A DNA stretch of 15,551 bases, taken from Clostridiales bacterium. Lineage in GTDB: Bacteria; Bacillota; Clostridia; Peptostreptococcales; Anaerovoracaceae. The position numbers were made by a program, and so were the translations under genes. The stretch lies in the NCBI GenBank assembly GCA_009778945.1, contig WRFF01000021.1, positions 1 to 15,551 of the forward strand, read 5' to 3'. Below, one piece after another: positions 6,897 through 13,199 of this stretch. Positions within the stretch are counted from its first letter, which is position 1. Every line of letters begins with the position of its first letter. The notes under the pieces are model-generated. The model was not told the DNA's origin. It ran no database searches and saw nothing but the letters and a program-made list of their open reading frames with translations.

Positions 6897-8401
6897 CGGA
6901 CGGCGCAAACATTCTGGAAGTGAAAGGGCTCAATAAGTATTTTGGCCCGACGCACGCGAATGTGGATATCGATTTCACCATAAAACGCGGCGAAATCAAA
7001 GGGCTGATCGGGGAGAACGGTTCGGGAAAATCGACGCTGATCTCACAGATCGCGGGGATATACCGTTACGACAGCGGTTCCATGACGCTAAACGGGGAGC
7101 CTTATGCGCCGCACAGCCCGAAAGACGCAAACCGCGAAAAGATTGCGATGGTTATGCAGGAACTTGGCGTCGTCGGCACGCTGCCGGCCGGCGTCAATGT
7201 CTTCCTCGGCCGCACGCAGCAATTCACAAAAGCCGGTTTTGTCAACCTGAAAGAGGTGTACGCCGCGGCGGAGAAAATTTTTACGCAATGGGATCTTCCC
7301 ATGCCGCCGCTGCATCAACTTGCGGAGGGCATGATGGTCGAGACCCGCAAGATGATCGAACTGGCGCGCGCGCTTTCGATCGACCCGGATCTCCTGCTGC
7401 TTGACGAAATCACGCAATCGCTTTCGATGAACAACCGCGACCGGCTGTACGGACTGATCGGGAAGTTGAAGGGAATGGGCCGTTCGGTCCTGGTCATCAC
7501 GCATGATGTGGACGAACTTATTGAAATCACGGATACGATCACGGTCCTGCGTGACGGAGCGGTCGTCGGAGAAGCGGACTCACGGCGGACAACGGCTGAC
7601 GAGATCAAGCGCATGATGGTCGGACGGTCGATGAGCGGTGAATACTATCGCGAGGACCAGGCGCCCGACTACCGTGAAAAGGTCATGCTCACCGTTCGGG
7701 ACATGGCGGTGCCGGGCGAAATCGAGGATGTTTCTTTTGAGCTGCATGAGGGCGAAATCCTCGGGTTTTGCGGCCTTTCCGACTCGGGTATCCATTCGGT
7801 CGGCAAGGCGGTATACGGGCTGTCAAGGCTGTCGAGCGGCTCGGTGCGGATGGAATATGCGGACAAGGATGTGAAAACCGCCGAGCAGGCGCTTGCGACA
7901 GGCGCGGCCTACGTGCCGAAAGACCGCGACAGTGAAGCGCTGATGATCCACGCGAGCGTTCTGGACAATATTTGTCTGCCTTCCGTAGAAGAATTGGAGG
8001 GCAAAGTAATGTATCTCGCGCCCGGAAAACTGCGCGCGCTTACAAACGAGATGGTTGAAAAATTTTCCGTCAGGACAACAGGGGTTCATCAGACGATGGA
8101 CGCGCTGTCGGGCGGCAACAAGCAAAAGATCAATTTGGGGCGCTGGCTTGCAAAAGACCTGAAGCTGCTGATTCTGGATTGTCCGACGCGCGGCGTGGAT
8201 GTCGGCGTCAAAGCGTATATCTATTCCCTGATGAAAGAAGCGAAGAAAAACGGCATCGCGACATTATTGATTTCGGACGAGTTGACGGAAGTACTCGGTA
8301 TGGCCGACCGGCTGATGGTCATGAAGGACGGACGGATCACAAAGGTGATCCGCCGTGATGAAAATTTCACGGAACAGTCGGTGATCGGGGCGATGATATG
8401 A
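6893..8401 (+). CDS. Ribose-type ABC importer double ATPase, asymmetric sites
   Basis: The 502-residue product is a fused double nucleotide-binding protein of the RbsA/MglA kind. Domain 1 has Walker A GENGSGKST (40-48), Q-loop Gln89, Walker B LLLLDE (167-172) and switch His204, but its signature region reads LAEGMMVETRKM instead of an LSGGQ-like motif, and DEPT is DEIT. Domain 2 has a clean signature LSGGNKQK (405-412) but no Walker A lysine (GFCGLSDSGIH, 291-301), and the Walker B glutamate is Cys430 (LLILDCPTRG). The one composite site that can be complete pairs Walker A/B of domain 1 with the signature of domain 2. GTG 6893 overlaps the permease stop by 4 nt and has GGGAG a few bases upstream. 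The following permease starts on its stop (ATGA). Confidence 0.92.
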   Translation: MTDGANILEVKGLNKYFGPTHANVDIDFTIKRGEIKGLIGENGSGKSTLISQIAGIYRYDSGSMTLNGEPYAPHSPKDANREKIAMVMQELGVVGTLPAGVNVFLGRTQQFTKAGFVNLKEVYAAAEKIFTQWDLPMPPLHQLAEGMMVETRKMIELARALSIDPDLLLLDEITQSLSMNNRDRLYGLIGKLKGMGRSVLVITHDVDELIEITDTITVLRDGAVVGEADSRRTTADEIKRMMVGRSMSGEYYREDQAPDYREKVMLTVRDMAVPGEIEDVSFELHEGEILGFCGLSDSGIHSVGKAVYGLSRLSSGSVRMEYADKDVKTAEQALATGAAYVPKDRDSEALMIHASVLDNICLPSVEELEGKVMYLAPGKLRALTNEMVEKFSVRTTGVHQTMDALSGGNKQKINLGRWLAKDLKLLILDCPTRGVDVGVKAYIYSLMKEAKKNGIATLLISDELTEVLGMADRLMVMKDGRITKVIRRDENFTEQSVIGAMI

Positions 8402-9423
8402 GAAAGCGCGTATTCATCCGATGGCAGGACATCGTGCCTTTCATCGCGTTTGCCGCGATCTTCATCTTTTTCTCGGTCACGAGCGGCGGCAAAATGCTTT
8501 CCGCCTTCAATCTGAAAATGCTGCTCGATCAATCAATGGTAGTCGTATTGATGGGCTGCGGAATGCTTTTCGTCGTCGCGCAGGGCAGCATCGACCTGTC
8601 GGTCGGCGTCAACCTCGCGCTTTCTGGCGTATTCGGCGTCTGGTTCGGCTTCGCTACGGGCGTAATCTGGCTGATGATTCCGGCGGCGCTCGTTTGCGGC
8701 CTTGCGGTCGGGCTGTTGAACGGTTTCCTGGTCAGCAAATTGAAGGTGCCGTCTTTTATGCTGACGATCGCAATGCTTATCGGCGTGCGCGGCATCGTAA
8801 ACTATATCCAGCAATATATTGGCACGCAGATGCTGCCGACGTCGCTTGCGTTCCTCAACCAGCCCCCCGTCAAGATTCCGCTTTTTATCGTGATCGTCGT
8901 CATTATGGTTTATCTTTTTGAGTTCACGAAAATCGGGAGATACAGCCGGGCGATCGGCGAGAACGAGACCGCTGCGGAATATGTCGGCATCCCTGTCTCA
9001 AAGATCAAGATCATCGCGTTCGCGCTGTCCGGCCTGATGGCAGGCGTCGGAGCGTTCTTTGCTGTTATTGGCGTCGGCGGCACGAGCCAGACGATGGGCG
9101 TCTTTATGGAGATGAAAGTCGCGATGGCGGTCTTTCTCGGCGGAGTCCTCGTGACAGGCGGCGCTTCGGCAAAGATTTACAAAGTGCTGCTCGGCTCCTT
9201 TTCAATCACAATCATCGTGAACGGGCTTGCGCTGATCGGGCATCCGGAGAGCCAGATTTCCGAATCCGTCGAAGGCATCCTGCTGTTGCTGATCCTTCTC
9301 GCGACGATCTTTGCGACACGGCGCGACCGTCAAAGCGGCCGTATGTTGCCGGAAGGGAAAAATAGTGGCAGCTTAGAATTCGCGGAACAAAAAAACAGAA
9401 AGGCAGACGGAAAATCTGTTTGA
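8398..9423 (+). CDS. RbsC-type ABC permease 2
   Basis: The 341-residue product is a second, different permease of the same family. It keeps the canonical GSIDLSVG motif (63-70) and the coupling loop AIGENETAAEYVGI (185-198). Hydrophobic segments are clear at about 12-28, 47-62, 71-88, 90-110, 117-133, 160-175, 204-226, 237-250 and 280-302. The C-terminal tail after residue 303 is charged and cytoplasmic. Two unlike permeases served by one double ATPase resemble the Lsr (AI-2) and xylose/rhamnose-like importers in layout, suggesting a heterodimeric channel. ATG 8398 overlaps the ATPase stop in an ATGA. The stop TGA 9421-9423 lies within the -35 box of the rho promoter. Confidence 0.9.
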   Translation: MRKRVFIRWQDIVPFIAFAAIFIFFSVTSGGKMLSAFNLKMLLDQSMVVVLMGCGMLFVVAQGSIDLSVGVNLALSGVFGVWFGFATGVIWLMIPAALVCGLAVGLLNGFLVSKLKVPSFMLTIAMLIGVRGIVNYIQQYIGTQMLPTSLAFLNQPPVKIPLFIVIVVIMVYLFEFTKIGRYSRAIGENETAAEYVGIPVSKIKIIAFALSGLMAGVGAFFAVIGVGGTSQTMGVFMEMKVAMAVFLGGVLVTGGASAKIYKVLLGSFSITIIVNGLALIGHPESQISESVEGILLLLILLATIFATRRDRQSGRMLPEGKNSGSLEFAEQKNRKADGKSV

Positions 9424-9448
9424 CAAATAACTTGGGTCTGCGTATTAT
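9420..9448 (+). promoter_or_regulatory. Sigma-A type promoter of rho
   Basis: TTGACA (9420-9425) is followed by a 17-nt spacer and TATTAT (9443-9448); an overlapping perfect TATAAT lies at 9446-9451 with a 20-nt spacer. The -35 box includes the TGA stop of permease 2. Transcription would start near 9455, giving a leader of about 125 nt before ATG 9579. Confidence 0.75.
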
Positions 9449-9464
9449 AATAGTGTAATTAACC

Positions 9465-9497
9465 GGCTCGGCCCCGGGATTCTTGACCGGGACGTCC
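9465..9497 (+). promoter_or_regulatory. Leader hairpin B in the rho 5' UTR
   Basis: CCCGG (9473-9477) pairs with CCGGG (9487-9491) around a 9-nt loop containing GATTCTTG. Outer pairs 9469-9470 with 9493-9494 and 9465-9466 with 9496-9497 are possible. Compared with leader A the loop is unchanged while most stem bases differ, and the 3' arm register shifts by one base. This is a by-eye fold. Confidence 0.45.
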
Positions 9498-9578
9498 CCA
9501 TTGTGGAAAAGAAACACTGAACTTGCATCCATGGCTAATTTTGCCGGTTATTCATGTCATATAAAGGACGGAAAACTC

Positions 9579-11105
9579 ATGATCAATGAAAAAGAACAGG
9601 CAATTCTTCTGAAGAAAAAGGTGGGTGAGCTGCGCGAGATTGCGAAAGCTTTCGGAATCGAGGGCGCGGACCGTATGAAGAAGCAGGAACTTCTTTCGGC
9701 ACTGATAGACGGCGCCCACTCTCCGGATGAGGAATATTTGGACGACGCGGATCGTGCGGAAGATATGGACGAAAACTGGGCGGATATGGAATACGCGGAC
9801 AGCGGATACCGGCCAGAGGAAGGTATGACCGTACCGATGGCGCATACGGGCCTGGAACTGCCGGAGCCCCAATTTGCGGATGCGGGCGGGGCTCTTTCGC
9901 CGGAGGAGGGTTATCCGGCGATGCAGGCGGAACAGCCGGTCATCGTACAGCCGGAAAACGGCGGGCTTGAAAAGGATAAGAACCGTTACGAGGTCGAGGG
10001 GATTCTGGAACTTTCGGAAACCGGATTCGGTTTTTTGCGGTTTGACAATTTTCTTTCGGGCCCCAACGATATCTATGTCGCGCCCGCTCAGATCCGGCGC
10101 TTCAACCTGAAAACCGGCGATAAAATCAAAGGGGTTGCGCGCAGGCCCAATGAAGGCGAAAAATTCGGCGCGCTGCTTTATGTGTTTGACGTCAACGGCG
10201 ACGACCTGCGCGTTGCAATCAACCGCCCGAAATTCGAAAAGCTTACGCCGATTTTCCCGAACGAACGAATCAACCTTGAAGAAAATACAAAAAATCTCTC
10301 GATGCGGCTCATCAATATCATCTCTCCGATCGGCAAGGGGCAGCGCGGGCTGATTGTCTCTCCGCCGAAAGCCGGCAAGACGGTGCTTTTGAAGAATGTG
10401 GCGAATACGATCGAGAAAACCCATCCGGAATGTGAGATGATTGTGCTCCTGGTCGACGAGCGCCCCGAGGAAGTTACGGATATGCAGCGCTCGATCAAGG
10501 GCGAAGTCATCTATTCGACCTTTGACGAATTGCCGCAGAACCACGTAAAGGTGGCGGAAATGGTGCTTGCGCGCGCGCAGCGGCTTGCGGAGCACGGAAA
10601 GGACGTCGTCGTGCTGCTCGATTCGCTGACGCGGCTCGCGCGTGCGTACAATCTGGTCGTTCCCGCCTCGGGACGCACGCTTTCCGGCGGCCTTGATCCG
10701 GGCGCGCTTCACAAGCCGAAAAAATTCTTCGGAGCGGCGCGCAATATCGAAGAGGGCGGCAGCATCACAATCCTTGCGACGGCGCTTGTGGAAACCGGCA
10801 GCCGCATGGACGAAGTCATCTTTGAGGAGTTCAAAGGGACCGGCAATATGGAGCTGCATCTGGACCGCAAACTTTCCGAAAAACGCATCTTCCCGGCGAT
10901 CAATCTGAATAAATCGGGTACGCGCCGCGAAGACCTTCTCATGGGCAAAGAAGAGCTTGACGCGGTCTGGCTCATGCGGCGCGCGATGAGCAATGTCGGA
11001 ACGCAGGAAGTTACGGAGGTCATTATCGACCTTATGGCGAAGACACGCAATAACCACGATTTTATGCAAATCATTCAGCGAAAACTGGAGAATTTTAACG
11101 GCTGA
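9579..11105 (+). CDS. rho: Transcription termination factor Rho
   Basis: The 508-residue product is the hexameric RNA-dependent ATPase that terminates transcription. The SAP-like Rho_N domain is at about 8-45 ([14 protein letters not shown]). Residues about 46-134 form an acidic, low-complexity linker rich in Asp, Glu, Met and Pro. The cold-shock-type RNA-binding domain follows ([18 protein letters not shown], 137-154). The motor domain has [17 protein letters not shown] with Walker A at 261-268, [10 protein letters not shown] (293-302), Walker [11 protein letters not shown] (343-352), Q-loop ASGRTLSGG (363-371) and R-loop NKSGTRRED (444-452). All ATPase and secondary RNA-binding elements look intact. 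The open frame extends back to TTG 9483, but ATG 9579 has AAAGGA at 9563-9568 and starts where the family does. The linker makes it about 80 residues longer than the 419-427 of E. coli and B. subtilis Rho. Confidence 0.97.
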   Translation: MINEKEQAILLKKKVGELREIAKAFGIEGADRMKKQELLSALIDGAHSPDEEYLDDADRAEDMDENWADMEYADSGYRPEEGMTVPMAHTGLELPEPQFADAGGALSPEEGYPAMQAEQPVIVQPENGGLEKDKNRYEVEGILELSETGFGFLRFDNFLSGPNDIYVAPAQIRRFNLKTGDKIKGVARRPNEGEKFGALLYVFDVNGDDLRVAINRPKFEKLTPIFPNERINLEENTKNLSMRLINIISPIGKGQRGLIVSPPKAGKTVLLKNVANTIEKTHPECEMIVLLVDERPEEVTDMQRSIKGEVIYSTFDELPQNHVKVAEMVLARAQRLAEHGKDVVVLLDSLTRLARAYNLVVPASGRTLSGGLDPGALHKPKKFFGAARNIEEGGSITILATALVETGSRMDEVIFEEFKGTGNMELHLDRKLSEKRIFPAINLNKSGTRREDLLMGKEELDAVWLMRRAMSNVGTQEVTEVIIDLMAKTRNNHDFMQIIQRKLENFNG

Positions 11106-11133
11106 TCCCGAGCCGGTACGCTGTTTGGCCAAC

Positions 11134-12198
11134 ATGGATTTCAAAAAGATTTTCATCAAAGACGCCTGCCCGACAAAAATCGGCGGCCAGGCTGTGCTTG
11201 AAGGCATCATGATGAAGGGCGCGGACCGTACGGCCGTGGTTGTGCGCCTTCCGGACGATCGCCTTTTCATTCGGACGCAGCGGCTGGAGCCGCCCGGGAA
11301 AGCCTCCAGAATTCCGATTGTGCGCGGCGTTGTGAACTTCGTGGAAATGCTCATAGTCGGAATGAAGACATTGACGTATTCTGCGGAAGTACTCGAAGAA
11401 TACGGGCCGAAAGAAGAAGGTGACAGCCCCCTCAAGAAGGAGGAGGCGAAAAACGGCGGTTTTGATGCGGCGATCCTGCTTGCCGTTGTCGTTGCGATTG
11501 CGTTTGTCGTGGGCGTGTTTATCATTGTGCCTACGATCGCGGTGAACTGGTTTCAGTACTTTACGGACAATACGATCCTGCTCAATCTGTTCGAGGGCGC
11601 GCTGCGTATCGTATTATTCATCGTATATATCGTCGTGATTTCGCGGATGAAGGATATCCGCACGACATTTGAATATCACGGCGCAGAGCACAAGACCATC
11701 CATTGTTATGAAAGCGGGCTCCCGCTCACGCCGGAAAACGCGGACACGTTCGAGACGCTGCATCCCCGGTGCGGCACGTCGTTCCTCATGTTTGTCATGA
11801 TCATCGCGCTGCTGATTTTTTCGCTGCTCGGCTGGCCGAGCCTTATGTACCGCATCCTGTCGCGTATCGTCTTTATCCCGCTGATCGCCGGCCTGTCGTA
11901 CGAGCTGCTGCGTTACGCGGGGCGCGCGGACAATCTCTTTATACGCGTAATGAGCGTGCCGGGCTTGCTGCTTCAGAAGCTTACGACAAAGCCTCCGAGC
12001 CGGGCGCAACTCGCTGTTGCGATCGCGGCGCTGAAGGCTGTGGATGTGGATGAGTCCACGCCGGAGATCGAGGGATTCTGCGACGGGAACGGAATGCTGA
12101 TCGTGCCGATTGAAGAGGCCGCCGAAGATAAACCGGCTATCGCCGACGCAGCCGGCGCGCCTCCGCCGGAAGCGCCTGATGACACGCCTGTCGGTTGA
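11134..12198 (+). CDS. DUF1385 (YqhQ-like) membrane protein
   Basis: The 354-residue product is a DUF1385 protein, related to B. subtilis YqhQ, of unknown biochemical function. The family start GGQAVLEGIMMKG is at 17-29. Membrane segments lie at about 112-135, 154-170, 214-234 and 243-257. Between them are the invariant-looking EYHGAEHKTIHCYE (180-193) and HPRCGTSFL (210-218), a His/Cys/Glu set that could bind a metal. The C-terminal tail after 285 is soluble and Ala/Pro/Glu-rich. The frame is open far into rho, but ATG 11134 fits the family N-terminus; TTG 11125 is an alternative. No SD is visible, and the gap after rho is only 28 bp, so coupling to rho translation is likely. In many Bacillota this gene lies between rpmE and prmC; here it directly follows rho. 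Confidence 0.85.
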   Translation: MDFKKIFIKDACPTKIGGQAVLEGIMMKGADRTAVVVRLPDDRLFIRTQRLEPPGKASRIPIVRGVVNFVEMLIVGMKTLTYSAEVLEEYGPKEEGDSPLKKEEAKNGGFDAAILLAVVVAIAFVVGVFIIVPTIAVNWFQYFTDNTILLNLFEGALRIVLFIVYIVVISRMKDIRTTFEYHGAEHKTIHCYESGLPLTPENADTFETLHPRCGTSFLMFVMIIALLIFSLLGWPSLMYRILSRIVFIPLIAGLSYELLRYAGRADNLFIRVMSVPGLLLQKLTTKPPSRAQLAVAIAALKAVDVDESTPEIEGFCDGNGMLIVPIEEAAEDKPAIADAAGAPPPEAPDDTPVG

Positions 12199-13096
12199 GG
12201 CGCTGCGCCGCCGCGGCGAACGCCGGCTGAAGGACGCGGGCGTTCCGGACGCGCCCATAGACGCGGCCTGGCTGTTGGGGTATTTACTGGAATGCGACCG
12301 CGCGTCGCTTTTTTTGCGTCGCGAAGAAGCGGTTTCCGAAGCGGGTCAGGCGCGGTACGAGGCTCTCCTCGCACGCCGCGCGGCGGGCGAGCCGCTGCAA
12401 TATATCATCGGGACACAGGATTTTTTCGGTCGGCCCTTTCGGGTCCGCCCCGGCGCGCTGATTCCGAGGCCCGAGACAGAGGGTTTGGCGTTGCGTGCGA
12501 TCGGCTGGCTGCGGGACAGCGCAGATGCGACAGAGCTGTCCCGCAGTTTCGCCGCGCTCGATCTCTGCACAGGCAGCGGCGCGCTCGCGGTGACGCTCGC
12601 GTTGGAATGTCCGGAGTCGGACGTATACGCGACGGATCTTTCGGACGAAGCGCTTACGCTCGCGCGCGAGAACGCGGCGGCGCTTGGCGCCCGCGTGCGC
12701 TTTCTGAAAGGCGATCTGTTCGGCGCGCTGAAAGACAAGGGGGACGGTCCCCATTGTCCTGCGCCAGGTTCGCCCGCCGCGTTTGATTTGATCGTCTGCA
12801 ATCCGCCGTATATCCCTGCGGCGGAGATCGCGGGCCTGCAGCGCGAGGTGCGGGAATATGAGCCGCGCGCGGCGCTCGACGGCGGCGCGGACGGCCTTGC
12901 GTTTTATCGGCGCATCGCGGCGGAAGCCGCCGGTTATCTGCGGCCGGGCGGCGCGCTCTTCCTGGAGGTCGGCGCGGGCCAGGGCGCGGCGGTGCGCGCG
13001 CTTCTTGAAGGGGCGCCCGGTTTCACGGGCGCGGAAGTATTTCCCGATCTGGCGGGCCTGCCCCGCGTCGTATTTGCCTGCCGGGGCCAAACCTGA
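12179..13096 (+). CDS. prmC: Release factor glutamine methyltransferase PrmC
   Basis: The 305-residue product N5-methylates the glutamine of the GGQ motif in release factors RF1/RF2 using S-adenosylmethionine. The N-terminal helical domain includes RRAAGEPLQYIIGTQDFFG (66-84) and LIPRPETE (94-101). The SAM site is DLCTGSGALAV (128-138), and the catalytic NPPY is at 208-211 within DLIVCNPPYIP. Between GDLFGAL (178-184) and FDLIV there is an extra loop, about 185-200, encoded partly by the palindrome at 12734-12758. ATG 12179 overlaps the DUF1385 gene by 20 bp and has GGAAG 6 nt upstream; the frame is open to 12110, but those residues do not look like the family. It is the last gene of the rho operon; prfA, encoding the usual substrate, is not adjacent. 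Confidence 0.93.
   Translation: MTRLSVEALRRRGERRLKDAGVPDAPIDAAWLLGYLLECDRASLFLRREEAVSEAGQARYEALLARRAAGEPLQYIIGTQDFFGRPFRVRPGALIPRPETEGLALRAIGWLRDSADATELSRSFAALDLCTGSGALAVTLALECPESDVYATDLSDEALTLARENAAALGARVRFLKGDLFGALKDKGDGPHCPAPGSPAAFDLIVCNPPYIPAAEIAGLQREVREYEPRAALDGGADGLAFYRRIAAEAAGYLRPGGALFLEVGAGQGAAVRALLEGAPGFTGAEVFPDLAGLPRVVFACRGQT
12734..12758. repeat. Imperfect 25-bp palindrome inside prmC
   Basis: The 25 bp centred on 12746 read almost the same on both strands: 11 of 12 arm positions pair (GACAA...TTGTC outside, GGGGAC/GTCCCC inside). GGCGC (12722-12726) and GCGCC (12761-12765) could extend it. It encodes DKGDGPHC (186-193), an insertion relative to usual PrmC between the acidic SAM motif and NPPY. 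Its core GGGACGGTCCCCATTGT resembles the rho leader at 9489-9504 (GGGACGTCCCCATTGT). From memory, palindromes with a GGGGACGG core are dispersed in several Bacillota genomes, but I cannot verify that here. Confidence 0.6.
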
Positions 13097-13105
13097 AAAA
13101 TGACA

Positions 13106-13126
13106 GGGCTCCGTCGCCGGGGTTTT
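13106..13126 (+). terminator. Weak intrinsic terminator after prmC
   Basis: GGGCTCCG pairs with CGGGGTTTT across a TCGC loop (core stem 13109-13113 with 13118-13122, extended by G-U pairs), and TTTT at 13123-13126 serves as a short U-tract. It begins 10 nt after the prmC stop, a sensible end for the rho operon. The U-tract is short, and termination may be partial. Confidence 0.5.
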
Positions 13127-13154
13127 AGACAGAATTCCAATTTTGTGGTACAGT
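13126..13154 (+). promoter_or_regulatory. Candidate promoter of the acyl-CoA synthetase gene
   Basis: TAGACA (13126-13131), one base off TTGACA, is followed by a 17-nt spacer and TACAGT (13149-13154), four of six -10 bases. It overlaps the end of the terminator T-run and lies about 45 nt before the start codon, in an A/T-rich stretch that contrasts with the coding GC. Confidence 0.5.
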
Positions 13155-13199
13155 TTTTTCATCAACGCTTCAACAAAAAGATAAAAGGACGGGCGGACT

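Larger units (their letters stand above)
9411..9511 (+). repeat. Promoter-leader repeat, copy B (rho)
   Basis: This is the partner of 4500-4601: a nearly identical promoter block followed by a diverged leader with the same GGATTCTTG and ATTG landmarks at identical spacing. Its first bases are inside the coding end of permease 2. Further upstream AAACAGA (9393-9399) and TCTGTTT (9415-9421) form a 7-bp inverted repeat abutting the -35, loosely echoing the inverted repeat upstream of copy A. Confidence 0.8.

Noticed and set aside
9483..9578. Upstream in-frame starts for rho (TTG 9483, ATG 9531)
   Set aside because: Neither has an SD at a useful distance, TTG 9483 lies in the leader hairpin, and the family N-terminus fits ATG 9579 with AAAGGA upstream.
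10993..11133. Upstream in-frame start for the DUF1385 gene inside rho
   Set aside because: The extra 47 residues are Arg/Ser/Leu-rich out-of-frame rho sequence and do not match the family N-terminus.
9552..11525. A 657-codon open frame on the - strand opposite rho and DUF1385
   Set aside because: It is a shadow of GC-rich coding sequence: the + strand carries unmistakable Rho motifs, and the antisense product is Arg/His-rich with no recognisable domain or ribosome binding site.
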